Of a stretch of 46,156 nt of DNA, positions 8,886 through 17,674 are shown in pieces. The stretch spans positions 1-46,156 of the forward strand of contig CAMYNX010000014.1 of the NCBI GenBank assembly GCA_947259875.1, in the 5' to 3' direction. Positions within the stretch are counted from its first letter, which is position 1. The number at the start of each line of letters is the position of its first letter. This DNA is from an uncultured Gammaproteobacteria bacterium (lineage in GTDB: Bacteria > Pseudomonadota > Gammaproteobacteria > Arenicellales > JAANXG01). A program made the position numbers and the translations under genes. The notes under the pieces were generated by a model. The model had not been told where the DNA came from. It saw only the letters and a list, made by a program, of their open reading frames with translations, and ran no database searches.

Positions 8886-9797
8886 TACCTTCTCGATATC
8901 CGGTTTGCCCAGCAGCCCGGTGGGCCGGAAGATTAACACCAACACCAGGATTGAAAATGCTGCGACGTCTTTGTATTCCACCGTGAAATAGGCCGACCAG
9001 AACCCCTCTATCAAACCGATCAACAGCCCTCCAAGCATCGCTCCCGGCAACGAGCCGATGCCGCCCAACACCGCCGCGGTAAAAGCCTTTATCCCGGCCA
9101 AGAAACCGATGTAAAAATCAATCACCCCATAGTTCATCAGAAACATCAGTCCCGCCACCGCCGCCATTGCCGCACCCAAAACGAAGGTCAGGGAGATGGT
9201 GCGATCGACATTGATGCCGATCAAAGCGGCCATACCCAGATCTTGTTGGCATGCCCGCTGGGCGCGTCCCAGCGCGGTCTTGTTAATAACCAGCGTGAAA
9301 ACCACCATGAGAATAAGGGTCAACAAGATAATAAATACCTGCAGGTAACTGAGGGTGACAACAAAATCCGATTCCTGCATGAACCGGAAACCACCGGCGA
9401 TGACCGGTTGCAGGGGTTTGATCCGGGCACCCTGTAGCAGCTGAACGTAGTTTTGCAGAAAAATCGACATACCGATGGCGGTAATCAGCGCCGCCAGACG
9501 CGGAGAATTTCGCAACGGCCGATACGCCACTCGTTCCAGTGCCCAGCCGTAAACCGATGTCAACAACATCGTGACAATCATCACAATCAGCACCGCCAAA
9601 GGCATCCAACCTACACCCAGTATTCCCAGCATCAGGAAGGTGATAATGGACACGAACGCGCCAATCATGAATATCTCGCCATGGGCAAAATTGATCATCC
9701 CGATAATGCCGTAGACCATTGTGTAGCCGATGGCGATCAGTCCATAGATCATACCGAGCGTCATTCCATTGATAAGCTGCTGAATGAAATATTCCAT
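8883..9797 (-). CDS. livH: Branched-chain amino acid ABC transporter permease LivH
   Basis: The 304-residue integral membrane protein starts MEYFIQQLINGMTLGMIYGLIAIGYTMVYGIIGMINFAHG in family-typical form; only part is quoted here as key landmarks: GLIAIGYTMVYGIIGMINFAHG near residue 20. The ABC-contact region is RACQQDLGMAALIGINVDRT near residue 185, and the C-terminus is RPTGLLGKPDIEKV. It is the first gene of the livHMGF-small protein-livK operon and is preceded by about 150 bp that should contain the operon promoter. The stop codon TAG belongs to the terminal repeat of the inserted element, although the protein end looks normal. Confidence 0.95.
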   Translation of the reverse strand: MEYFIQQLINGMTLGMIYGLIAIGYTMVYGIIGMINFAHGEIFMIGAFVSIITFLMLGILGVGWMPLAVLIVMIVTMLLTSVYGWALERVAYRPLRNSPRLAALITAIGMSIFLQNYVQLLQGARIKPLQPVIAGGFRFMQESDFVVTLSYLQVFIILLTLILMVVFTLVINKTALGRAQRACQQDLGMAALIGINVDRTISLTFVLGAAMAAVAGLMFLMNYGVIDFYIGFLAGIKAFTAAVLGGIGSLPGAMLGGLLIGLIEGFWSAYFTVEYKDVAAFSILVLVLIFRPTGLLGKPDIEKV

Positions 9798-9947
9798 GAC
9801 CGTTACCTCGTCAATAACAGGGTTGGTTAACGCTGGTGATCGCGTTTTTTCATTCTCTATATTATTTGAGAGTCAAACCTGTATCTACAGTGCGTAGCTT
9901 ACACAGCCGTCGATTGCCAAGGAAAGGGGTTGGACCGAAAAACCTGC

Positions 9948-10838
9948 TCAAGCGACTTGGTCGCTGATCGCCTCCCGGCGTTTTTCGAGCAAATCATGCA
10001 TGATCGGCGTGAAAATCAGTTCCATCGCATAACCCAATTCATCCCCGGGAACAACAATGGAATTACGTCGCGACATGAACGATTTGGGAACCATGTTGAG
10101 AAGGTATAAAAAATCCACGTTCAACTGCTCTGGATGAGCGACGCGGATCACGACAACCGTCTCTTTCTCCAGGGGCACATCCAGCGCAATGAACGGGTTG
10201 GAAGTGTCAACCATAGGCACGCGCTGGAAATTGATGTCGGTGTGAGAAAACTGGGGAGTAATGTAATTAAGGTAATCAGGCATACGTCGCAGTATGGTCT
10301 CGGTAACATCACCGGGCCGGTACCCACGCATTCGAATATCCCTATGAATCTTTCGAACCCACTCCAGATTGACGACCGGGACCACACCGATTTTAAGATC
10401 CATGTAACTCGCGATGTCGTAATGTTGATCAACGAAACAGCCATGCAGGCCTTGATAGCAGAGAAGATCCGTATGCTCGGGAACAGACATCCAGGGGGTG
10501 AAGGTGCCGGGCTCCTGATTGAATTTCGCGGCCTCGATCTCATCGTGTAAGTACCGTCGATGTTGTCCAGACCCGCTATGGGAATATTCGTTCAGCAACG
10601 CTTCCAACTTATCAAACATATTGTACTTGGGGCTGAAGTGGCTGGGATGCTCCGCTTCATCGGCGTCCGCCACGATCTTCGCGAAGTCGGCGCGGTGGTA
10701 ACGGTGAAAACCGTCGCCATCAACCACCACCATCCTGGCCTGCTCGCGGCGGCAAATGTGCTCAAATGCGGCAATAATCTGGGAACTCCCTGCGCCGGAA
10801 GACCCAGTAATCGCAACTATGGGATATCGTCTAGACAT
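9948..10838 (-). CDS. prk: Phosphoribulokinase (class I type) with altered Walker B motif
   Basis: The 296-residue protein matches bacterial class I phosphoribulokinases, which make ribulose-1,5-bisphosphate from ribulose-5-phosphate and ATP in the Calvin cycle. Seen are the P-loop GSSGAGSS (residues 12-19), the catalytic-base region GDGFHRYHR (Asp42), KIHRDIRMRGY (Lys163, Arg166, Asp167), and the long motifs ITPQFSHTDINFQRVP and VDTSNPF. The normally invariant YEGLHG is YQGLHG here (Gln129; codon CAA); this Glu is the Walker-B-like catalytic/metal residue in the Rhodobacter enzyme. It stands alone, with no Rubisco or other cbb genes nearby, so a Calvin cycle is not proved; similar prkB genes occur in heterotrophs. 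Confidence 0.88.
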   Translation of the reverse strand: MSRRYPIVAITGSSGAGSSQIIAAFEHICRREQARMVVVDGDGFHRYHRADFAKIVADADEAEHPSHFSPKYNMFDKLEALLNEYSHSGSGQHRRYLHDEIEAAKFNQEPGTFTPWMSVPEHTDLLCYQGLHGCFVDQHYDIASYMDLKIGVVPVVNLEWVRKIHRDIRMRGYRPGDVTETILRRMPDYLNYITPQFSHTDINFQRVPMVDTSNPFIALDVPLEKETVVVIRVAHPEQLNVDFLYLLNMVPKSFMSRRNSIVVPGDELGYAMELIFTPIMHDLLEKRREAISDQVA

Positions 10839-10963
10839 AAATGCTTGGAATTATTTTTTCGGACGCCAGCATAACCGAAAAAAGCCCTGGCCAGCTGTAG
10901 ACAAATTTATCCTGGCCTAACACAGATTTATCACATTTGGTTTCCCGCCGCATTAGTTACCGT

Positions 10964-11304
10964 TAGCCCGCATATTACACCAAGGCGCCCCGCCCTTATT
11001 CATGGTACACAATCCGAGATACCCACAGCGTTTGGTCCCGGAAATGACAACATTCGGCTTTCCAGGTTTGCTGGCAAGAACAAAGGCGGGACTATCCCGG
11101 CGCTGACTCGATCTCGAACGCCTGGACTTGCGCTTCACGCAACACATAGCTGCGGCTATACATTTCACTCCAGCGCGGCGCTTGTCCCCACACTGCAGGG
11201 GAACCAGCCGCCCGACCCTGCGCTTGGCCCCGCACAGCAGGGGAACTGCGCGCAGCATAAGTCCCGTCGCCATCATCCGGGATCCTTGGCGCAATATGCG
11301 GGCG
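10964..11304. mobile_element. Repeat element copy 2: MITE-like, opposite orientation, with hairpin insertions
   Basis: This 341-bp element is inverted relative to copy 1. Its right part (about 11095-11304, read on the minus strand) aligns with the conserved module of copy 1, from TATTGCGCCAAGGATCC through CCAGGCGTTCGAG to CGCCGGGATAG. Relative to copy 1 it holds two extra 25-bp units, each built around a C4...G4 hairpin (CCCCTGCTGTGCGGGG and CCCCTGCAGTGTGGGG) and ending CAAGCG. The other part (10986-11094) has unrelated sequence flanked by TCCCGCC/GGGCGGG. Left terminal repeat: TAGCCCGCATATTACACC. The right terminal repeat has TCGCCC instead of TAGCCC. It occupies most of the 530-bp gap between prk and the divergent transporter gene; I see no real gene in this gap. 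Confidence 0.78.
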
Positions 11305-11333
11305 AGAATTTTTCTTGTATCGGCGCGTTCCCC

Positions 11334-11339
11334 TATAAT
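11334..11339 (+). promoter_or_regulatory. Possible -10 box for the SLC13 transporter gene
   Basis: A perfect TATAAT lies 29 bp before the transporter ATG and just outside the end of repeat element copy 2. No convincing -35 box is seen at the standard spacing; a T-rich stretch in the region 11308-11317 is the best candidate. The prediction rests on the -10 hexamer alone. Confidence 0.35.
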
Positions 11340-11368
11340 CACCGCCCCCCTTCGAGTCCGGTGCTAAC

Positions 11369-13249
11369 ATGCCAGAGATACCGAATGCCCACGCCGCAGC
11401 AGTGCTAATCTTAACCGTGCTGGCGCTGTTCCTGTTCACCCGCGAGCGAATTCCGCTGGAAACATCCAGTTTGTCGGTAGTAGTGATATTGACGATCGGT
11501 TTTGAGTTGTTTCCCTATCACGGACCCGAGGGTCAGCTACACGCGCTGGATTTTTTCTCCGGATTTGGACACGAAGCTCTAGTGGCGGTATGTGCGCTCA
11601 TGATTGCTGGTTCCGGCATGGCGCGCACGGGGGCCCTGGAACCCATTGGCCGCGGGCTGGCGCGTTTGTGGGGTGTGAGCCCTCAAGCATCGCTGCTTTT
11701 GACGTTAGTAGTCGGTGGCCTGATGAGCGCCTTCGTCAACAACACTCCGGTCGTCGTGCTGTTACTGCCAATATTGGTGAGCGTGTCGCTGCGAACCCAG
11801 TCTAACGCGTCATCTGTGCTCATGCCGATGGGTTTCGCCACCCTGGTGGGAGGCATGAGCACCACGATCGGTACGTCTACGAACCTGCTGGTGGTCAGCG
11901 TAGCGGCGGATCTGGGCTTGCGTCGTATCGACATGTTCGACTTTTTTTTCCCAGCCATCTTGGCCGGTGGAATCGGTGTTCTGTACTTATGGTTAATCGC
12001 GCCTCGTATCCTGCCGCATCGCACCCCAGTGCTCGCCGACACATCACCGCGAATCTTCACCGCCCAGTTGCATATCCCAGAGGATAGTTTCGCCGATGGC
12101 AAGACCTTATCAGAGGTGATGAAGAAAACGGATGGGGAAATGCGCGTGCTGAAAATCCGCAAAGGTGCAAATACTTTTACCGTACCGCTCCCAGATGCGA
12201 CGATCAGCGCCGGCGACCGCCTCACCGTGCGGGACACCCCGCAACGGCTCAAGGAGTATGAACAAGTATTGGGCGCGACCCTGTATTCCCAGGACCACCC
12301 AGTGGATGACGATCACCCGTTAAACGCGGAGGACCAGCAGCTGGCGGAAATAATCGTGGTGCAGGGTTCACCATTACAAAACACCACGCTGGATGAGATG
12401 CGTTTTGCTGACAGCTACCAGCTGGCGATTCTCGCTATTCACCGCGCAGGACGCGTTGTCGAGTCCCTGTCGCAGGGCCTGGACAAACAGATATTGCGAA
12501 TCAGCGACGTGTTGTTGGTGCAAGGTGCGCGCGAGCGGATCAGCGAGATCAAGCGGGATGGTCGCCTGTTGGTGCTGGACGCCACCGCGGATCTACCGCA
12601 CACGAAGAGGGCGCCGCTGTCACTGATGATTATGGCGGGAATCGTCTTGGTCTCGGCAGTGGGGCTGTTACCGATTGCGATCAGTGCCACGTGCGGCGCG
12701 CTGTTGATGTCGGCAGTGGGGCTGTTACCGATTGCGATCAGTGCCACGTGCGGCGCGCTGTTGATGATCATTACCGGGTGCCTTGGCTGGCGCGATCTGC
12801 AACATGCATTGAGCATATCGGTCATTTTGATCGTGGTAGCCAGTCTTGCGCTAGGAGCTGCGTTGACCAAAACCGGCGCGGCAGTTTACTTGGCGGATGT
12901 ATTTCTGGCAATCACCGCAGGCGCCTCGCCAACGGTCATCTTCAGTAGCCTCATGCTGCTAATGGCAGTATTGACCAATATCGTTTCAAACAACGCGGCT
13001 GCGGTGATTGGTACCCCTATCGCGGTGAACATCGCACAACAGTTGAACTTGCCCCCTGAGGCCTTCGTGTTGGCGGTATTGTTCGGGGCAAATATGAGTT
13101 ACGCCACCCCAATGGCCTACAAAACCAATCTACTGGTAATGAATGCCGGAAACTACACGTTTAGCGACTTCGTTCGCGTTGGGGTGCCGCTCACTTTGAT
13201 CATGTGGGCGACTTTGAGCTGGTTGCTGCCAACGATGTACAATTTCTAA
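11369..13249 (+). CDS. SLC13/DASS-family transporter with central TrkA-C domains and an internal duplication
   Basis: The 626-residue membrane protein has an N-terminal membrane half with GGLMSAFVNNTPVVVLLLP and GGMSTTIGTSTNLLVV. A cytoplasmic stretch (about residues 225-410) follows with two TrkA-C/RCK-C-like regions (GAKTF-type ...VPLPDATISAGDRLTV... and ...SDVLLVQGARERI). The C-terminal membrane half carries NIVSNNAAAVIGTPIA and ANMSYATPMAYKTNLLVM. Such proteins carry anions such as sulfate, dicarboxylates or arsenite-like oxyanions; the substrate is unknown. Residues 429-447 (SAVGLLPIAISATCGALLM) are repeated exactly as 448-466, encoded by two identical 57-bp units (12653-12709, 12710-12766). 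The duplication extends a membrane helix and may alter topology or function. Confidence 0.88.
   Translation: MPEIPNAHAAAVLILTVLALFLFTRERIPLETSSLSVVVILTIGFELFPYHGPEGQLHALDFFSGFGHEALVAVCALMIAGSGMARTGALEPIGRGLARLWGVSPQASLLLTLVVGGLMSAFVNNTPVVVLLLPILVSVSLRTQSNASSVLMPMGFATLVGGMSTTIGTSTNLLVVSVAADLGLRRIDMFDFFFPAILAGGIGVLYLWLIAPRILPHRTPVLADTSPRIFTAQLHIPEDSFADGKTLSEVMKKTDGEMRVLKIRKGANTFTVPLPDATISAGDRLTVRDTPQRLKEYEQVLGATLYSQDHPVDDDHPLNAEDQQLAEIIVVQGSPLQNTTLDEMRFADSYQLAILAIHRAGRVVESLSQGLDKQILRISDVLLVQGARERISEIKRDGRLLVLDATADLPHTKRAPLSLMIMAGIVLVSAVGLLPIAISATCGALLMSAVGLLPIAISATCGALLMIITGCLGWRDLQHALSISVILIVVASLALGAALTKTGAAVYLADVFLAITAGASPTVIFSSLMLLMAVLTNIVSNNAAAVIGTPIAVNIAQQLNLPPEAFVLAVLFGANMSYATPMAYKTNLLVMNAGNYTFSDFVRVGVPLTLIMWATLSWLLPTMYNF
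12653..12766 (+). repeat. Perfect 2 x 57-bp in-frame tandem duplication in the transporter gene
   Basis: Units 12653-12709 and 12710-12766 are identical base for base (each starts TCGGCAGTGGGG and ends GCGCTGTTGATG). They encode the same 19 hydrophobic residues twice and keep the frame open. Perfect identity points to a very recent event or to an assembly error. Confidence 0.97.
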
Positions 13250-13298
13250 CCGCGGTGCGAACAAAGCCGGTAAACCGCTAAGGTTCACCGCACGTAGC

Positions 13299-14018
13299 TC
13301 AACCGTTGGCGGCAATTTTGGCCGAACCACCCAAGGTTCGGACATCGATCGGGGCTTCCTTGGCTTTTTCTCTCTCTTTCTCGTTAGCGATCTTGAGCAA
13401 TGCAACGATCCGCGAGAACCCGTGATTTTGCGCCACCGTCAATGCAGTATTACCTTCGCGATCCATCGAATGTATGTCGGCGCCTGCAGAAATCAGTAAT
13501 TGCGCGATATCGGTATAACCTCGAAACGCCGACGCCATCAAGGGCGTTTTGCCGGACACCGTGCGGACATTAACGTTGACACCGGAATCGATCAACGATT
13601 GGACCACCGGCACGTTGCCTTTGAGCACCGCATGAAACAACGCCTTGGCACCGTATGCGGTCTTCGCCACTTCTTTCGGTTCCAAGCCAGTAGGCAATTT
13701 GAAATAGCGGTTCGCCAAAGGAATCGCAATCATGATCCCCAGCGTGTACAACATCACAGCGGGATCGAGGTTGAAGAATTCGGCAAGTTCCGCCGGTAGA
13801 TTTGCACCCATGACCAGGACTACGGTCACCAGGATCAAGCCGGTGCGCAGGTAACGGACCAGGGAAACAGCGACGATAATCAGCAGCCCTACCAACAGCC
13901 ACTTCTTATCGATCGCGACATATTGGGTCATGCTTCCTGGTAGATTCGCGAAAACGCTCATGAGCACGACCAGACCAAGCAGCCAGCGATCCCGAGATGA
14001 CTCTTTTAATACGAACAC
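13299..14018 (-). CDS. Membrane protein with C-terminal ankyrin repeats
   Basis: The 239-residue protein has about four membrane helices in its first half (residues 13-30, 38-57, 58-78, 88-105). About three ankyrin repeats follow (residues 125-220), with the landmarks KALFHAVLKGNVPVVQSLI, GKTPLMASAFRGYTDIAQLL and GNTALTVAQNHGFSRIVALL. The start is GTG at 14018, supported by an AAGGGGG Shine-Dalgarno. Ankyrin repeats mediate protein-protein contacts, so the protein may present a binding surface at the membrane. It is convergent with the transporter gene. A charged tail (KEREKAKEAP) follows the repeats. No function is known to me for this domain combination. Confidence 0.8.
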   Translation of the reverse strand: MFVLKESSRDRWLLGLVVLMSVFANLPGSMTQYVAIDKKWLLVGLLIIVAVSLVRYLRTGLILVTVVLVMGANLPAELAEFFNLDPAVMLYTLGIMIAIPLANRYFKLPTGLEPKEVAKTAYGAKALFHAVLKGNVPVVQSLIDSGVNVNVRTVSGKTPLMASAFRGYTDIAQLLISAGADIHSMDREGNTALTVAQNHGFSRIVALLKIANEKEREKAKEAPIDVRTLGGSAKIAANG

Positions 14019-14106
14019 CTTCGCCCCCTTTCGATTATGAGCGATAAATGATGGTTTTTATTCTAGTCCAAGAATCCGAAATCGGCCACGAAAACCGCGA
14101 TTTTGC

Positions 14107-14793
14107 TTAAAATCCGGATAAAGAACCCCAAGTATCACGACGCCGGCGGAAGCGCAAACGCGGGAGAATTAGCCCTATCAAGATGCCCACGATAATGGCG
14201 CCGGCGCCCATCATGAACCACTTCCGCTCCGATTGGTTGCGCAGGTCCTGATTGTCCAATTTCAGTTCCCCGACCTCCCCATTCAATGCAGCGACCCGTT
14301 TACGCAACATATTCCTTTCATCAGCGATATTGACTGCATTGGTGGCCACGGACCGAATCTCCTCCAACTGAGTGTTGAGACTGCGGTTACCATTCTCGGC
14401 TTTCTCGTAATTAGCTTTCAACTCGTCATACTGTGTTTGTAACGCAACCAGTTTACTGGCCAGTTTTTCGGGTTCCTGCTGAAGCTCAGCCAGACGTTGT
14501 TCTGCCGCTGCGAGCCGCTGTCTTGCGCTGGGCAATTCTACTAATAATCGGGTCAGCACGTAACCCGTGTCACCCTCTTCGGTACGCACGTAGGAATATC
14601 CCGTCTCTTCGTTCGAGCTCAGCACCTCCAGCGGCAAGCCGCTTGGTAACATCTGCATCACTTTATGCGCGGTGCTCTCACCGCTTCGCAAGGTTATTCT
14701 GACTTGATCAGTCACGAACCGGGTTTCGGCGAACGCGGGGTCCAGGAACAGCAGCGGGACAACAAAAAAGAAAATCAGCGTTTTCAAGGCCAT
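14107..14793 (-). CDS. SH3-domain membrane protein of the YgiM/TIGR04211 type
   Basis: From ATG 14793 the protein has about 228 residues (a GTG lies one codon upstream). It has a signal peptide (MALKTLIFFFVVPLLFLDPAFA) and a bacterial SH3 domain (about residues 24-88: VRITLRSGESTAHKVMQMLPSGLPLEVL...GYVLTRLL). A long coiled coil follows (about 95-190), then a C-terminal membrane helix with a basic tail (MMGAGAIIVGILIGLILPRLRFRRRRD). This layout is that of the YgiM family, exported proteins tethered at the C-terminus and thought to act in the periplasm; the role is unclear. It is a single gene between the ankyrin protein and ilvD. Confidence 0.87.
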   Translation of the reverse strand: MALKTLIFFFVVPLLFLDPAFAETRFVTDQVRITLRSGESTAHKVMQMLPSGLPLEVLSSNEETGYSYVRTEEGDTGYVLTRLLVELPSARQRLAAAEQRLAELQQEPEKLASKLVALQTQYDELKANYEKAENGNRSLNTQLEEIRSVATNAVNIADERNMLRKRVAALNGEVGELKLDNQDLRNQSERKWFMMGAGAIIVGILIGLILPRLRFRRRRDTWGSLSGF

Positions 14794-14878
14794 CACAATG
14801 GGTTACCGAACGATTGGGACTGGTTCAAAAAGCTCACTAATACAACGAGGTGAAGATCCGCGCCGACACGCGGTACAC

Positions 14879-16555
14879 TCATTCATCGGTAACACATCCC
14901 AAGCTAGCATCTTTGACGGTCTTTATATATCTGTAAAGCGTGCCGCGTGTCACCTTAAATGGCGGCATCTCCCAGTTCTTCTTGCGCTCGGCCAGCTCGG
15001 AGTCGGACAATTCAACATCCAGGGTATTATTGGCGGCATCGATTCTGATGATATCGCCGTCGCGAAGCAGGCCAATGGGGCCGCCTTCCTGAGCCTCGGG
15101 CACGACATGACCGATGATGAATCCATGGGAACCGCCGGAAAAGCGGCCATCGGTAATCAACGCGACCTTATCCCCAAGTCCAGCGCCTACGATCGCCGAA
15201 GTGGGGGTGAGCATCTCGGGCATGCCAGGCCCTCCCTTGGGTCCTTCGTAGCGGATCACGATCACGTTACCTGATTGAATCTCGCCACGCTCCAGCGCCT
15301 GCAGCATTTCCTCTTCGGAGTCGAATATCCGGGCCGGCCCTGTGAAGTGTTCTCCCTCCTTGCCGGTGATCTTCGCCACCGCGCCCCCCGGCGCAAGATT
15401 GCCTTTCAAAATTTGGATGTGGCCGCAGTGATTAATCGGATTTTCCAACGGTCTAATTATCTTCTGCCCCTCCGCCAGGCCGGACAATTGCGTCAGGTTA
15501 TCACCTACCGTGTTTCCGGTCACCGTCATACAATCACCATTGATCAAGCCCTCATCTAACAGGTATTTCATCAGCGCCGGTGTTCCGCCGATGTCGTGCA
15601 GGTCCTCCATGACGTAGCGCCCGCTGGGCTTGAGGTCGGCGAGAAATGGAACCCGATCACTGACTGACTGAAAGTCATCAATACTCAGCATCACACCGAC
15701 CGATCGCGCGATGGCGATCAAATGCAACACCGCGTTGGTCGATCCGCCCAGCGCGGTGACAATCACCATCGCGTTTTCAAAGGCCGCTCGGGTCATGATG
15801 TCGCGAGGCTTGATATCCTTCTCCAACAGCTTGCGGACTGCGTGTCCCGCCGCGCGGCACTCTTCCATTTTCCCAGGATCCACTGCCGGGGTCGACGAGC
15901 TGTAGGGCAATGACATTCCCATCGCCTCGATCGCACTGGCCATGGTGTTCGCGGTGTACATCCCGCCACAAGCCCCCGGTCCGGGGCAGGAGTGCTTGAC
16001 GATCTCTATGCGCTGTTTATCGTCGATAGCGTGGGCGAGATATTCTCCGTAGCTTTGAAACGCCGACACGATATCTAATACGTTTCCCTGCCAATGTCCC
16101 GGTTTGATCGAGCCCCCGTAGACCATCAACGAAGGGCGATTCAACCTGCCCATGGCCATCAAACAACCAGGCATATTCTTGTCACAACCGGGAATCGAAA
16201 TGTTTGCGTCGTACCACTGCGCCGCCATGACAGTCTCTATCGAATCAGCAATCAGGTCACGGGACTGGAGCGAAAAACTCATGCCGTCGGTCCCCATGGA
16301 AATACCGTCACTGACGCCGACGGTATTAAACCGCATACCCATCATACCGGCATCGTTAACGCCGTCACGTACGTGCACGGCGAGATCGTTCAGGTGCATG
16401 TTGCAGGTGTTGCCTTCAAACCACACACTGGCGATGCCCACCTCTGCTTTCGACATATCTTCATCGGAGAGGCCAGCCCCATATAGCATGGCCTGAGACG
16501 CACCCTGAGATTTCGGCTGGGTGACGCGGGAACTATAGCGATTGAGTTTACCCAT
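14879..16555 (-). CDS. ilvD: Dihydroxy-acid dehydratase
   Basis: The 558-residue iron-sulfur enzyme dehydrates 2,3-dihydroxy-isovalerate and -methylvalerate to the 2-oxo acids in valine and isoleucine synthesis. Cluster and active-site regions are visible: the first Cys in [15 protein letters not shown] near residue 50, [19 protein letters not shown] near 120, and [19 protein letters not shown] near 195. [19 protein letters not shown] is near 480. Length is normal for the short [2Fe-2S]/[4Fe-4S] class. It stands alone between the SH3 protein and the ABC operon. No leader peptide or attenuator is evident upstream. Confidence 0.97.
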   Translation of the reverse strand: MGKLNRYSSRVTQPKSQGASQAMLYGAGLSDEDMSKAEVGIASVWFEGNTCNMHLNDLAVHVRDGVNDAGMMGMRFNTVGVSDGISMGTDGMSFSLQSRDLIADSIETVMAAQWYDANISIPGCDKNMPGCLMAMGRLNRPSLMVYGGSIKPGHWQGNVLDIVSAFQSYGEYLAHAIDDKQRIEIVKHSCPGPGACGGMYTANTMASAIEAMGMSLPYSSSTPAVDPGKMEECRAAGHAVRKLLEKDIKPRDIMTRAAFENAMVIVTALGGSTNAVLHLIAIARSVGVMLSIDDFQSVSDRVPFLADLKPSGRYVMEDLHDIGGTPALMKYLLDEGLINGDCMTVTGNTVGDNLTQLSGLAEGQKIIRPLENPINHCGHIQILKGNLAPGGAVAKITGKEGEHFTGPARIFDSEEEMLQALERGEIQSGNVIVIRYEGPKGGPGMPEMLTPTSAIVGAGLGDKVALITDGRFSGGSHGFIIGHVVPEAQEGGPIGLLRDGDIIRIDAANNTLDVELSDSELAERKKNWEMPPFKVTRGTLYRYIKTVKDASLGCVTDE

Positions 16556-16621
16556 GAGTCGATTAGTTCAAGAGGAAATGACACATTGTAGGCAATACCG
16601 CGCATTCATAGCAAAATACGG

Positions 16622-17674
16622 CTAAGCCCTAGGCTCAGGTTTCGTCCCTTTCGCCTTAATCAGATCTGTCTTCTTTATCGTGACGGCGTCGTACTGGTGT
16701 TCCGGAATGACATAAACCCACTGTTTCCAACGGGCCTCAAGGACGCCGATCTTGTCCATCGCTGGGGCTGAATTATCTTCGTTCGGTAAGTTGGCTGCGT
16801 TCAGACGCGCATAGATCTTGTCGTCTTGTTTGAACAAAGCCACATTGATCCGGACCCCTTCACCCGTATCGACTTGCACTCTAATTGGATCGCTGCCGAG
16901 TTGAATGTTATCGATGGGAATTACGTCATCAGCCGTCAATGACTGCAGCGTACGCGGGACATTATTGATTGAGTAATTGGATTCAACTTCCTCATCCTCG
17001 GAAAGCTCTAAGAGTCGGTAATCATTATCGGTCTCACCCTTGCGACCAATTCGCAACTGGTTGCCGTCCGTGTGCACGACTTTGACCGACTGGATATCAC
17101 CCACCTCTGATCCCAGTATTCGGTTGTCGATCCATGCAGCAGGCGTGCGGCCCGATGGTAACTTGCCTTCGGTCAGCCATACCTGTGGATCGGTTGGGAC
17201 ACGCACATAATACTGACTGCGATTACCGCCCACACCGGCAGGCTTTTGTTTACCGATCACCACGGCAAGGATTTCGCTTTCATTCTGATCCATGAGCCGT
17301 ATCAACATCGACTCAGACTGCGGATCATTGTCCGATAACCCAAGTTTGGCGTGAAGCTCTGGGTTGCTGGTCTTGGGCTCAATCCGTTGCAACTCGGCAA
17401 GTCCAAGGATGAGAGACCTAACCTTAACCGGAGAGGCAGGATAATTAGCTTTTTGTTCGACCGTCCACTGTGACTGCCCCTTAACTAGGGTAGTCGCCGC
17501 GTTGCCCACTTCAATCTGTACCTGGGCGACCTGATTGGCCTGATCCATTAACGCGGGAAAATGCGCAACCACGACTGCAGCGGTGTGTTGCTGGCTCCGC
17601 TGACTGTAAAACACACCGGCCAACGCAACCGCGGCTGCCACAACGAGAACGCCCAGTACCTTTGCGCTAATCAT
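16622..17674 (-). CDS. DUF4340 domain protein, last gene of the Gld-like ABC operon
   Basis: From the ATG at 17674 the protein has 350 residues; that ATG overlaps the stop of the preceding gene as ATGA, which favours it over upstream starts. It has an N-terminal membrane helix (MISAKVLGVLVVAAAVALAGVFY), then a large periplasmic part with DUF4340 features (LRTFP-like LIRLMDQNESEILAVVIGKQ, QYYVRVPTDPQVWLTEGKLP, WIDNRIL). It is the distal gene after the GldA/GldF/GldG-like genes, an arrangement seen in many Proteobacteria. The protein probably works with that transporter at the periplasmic side; its biochemical role is unknown. Confidence 0.85.
   Translation of the reverse strand: MISAKVLGVLVVAAAVALAGVFYSQRSQQHTAAVVVAHFPALMDQANQVAQVQIEVGNAATTLVKGQSQWTVEQKANYPASPVKVRSLILGLAELQRIEPKTSNPELHAKLGLSDNDPQSESMLIRLMDQNESEILAVVIGKQKPAGVGGNRSQYYVRVPTDPQVWLTEGKLPSGRTPAAWIDNRILGSEVGDIQSVKVVHTDGNQLRIGRKGETDNDYRLLELSEDEEVESNYSINNVPRTLQSLTADDVIPIDNIQLGSDPIRVQVDTGEGVRINVALFKQDDKIYARLNAANLPNEDNSAPAMDKIGVLEARWKQWVYVIPEHQYDAVTIKKTDLIKAKGTKPEPRA

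Noticed and set aside
9850-9880. CTCT...GAGAG inverted repeat around TATATTATTT upstream of livH as an operator
   Set aside because: The arms are only about five bases and such AT-rich pairs arise easily by chance in promoter regions.
9948-10838. Phosphoribulokinase as proof of a Calvin cycle
   Set aside because: No Rubisco or other cbb genes are in the window, prkB-type genes occur in heterotrophs, and an active-site residue is changed.
10953-11342. 129-codon open frame on the minus strand through repeat element copy 2
   Set aside because: The frame is rich in Arg and Cys, has no recognisable domain, and runs across terminal repeats and hairpin units; the same conserved module in copy 1 does not keep the frame open for the same length. 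It is most likely chance.
13250-13298. Imperfect inverted repeat GCGGTGCGAAC/GTTCACCGC between convergent genes as terminator
   Set aside because: The arms are imperfect and no T tract follows on either side.
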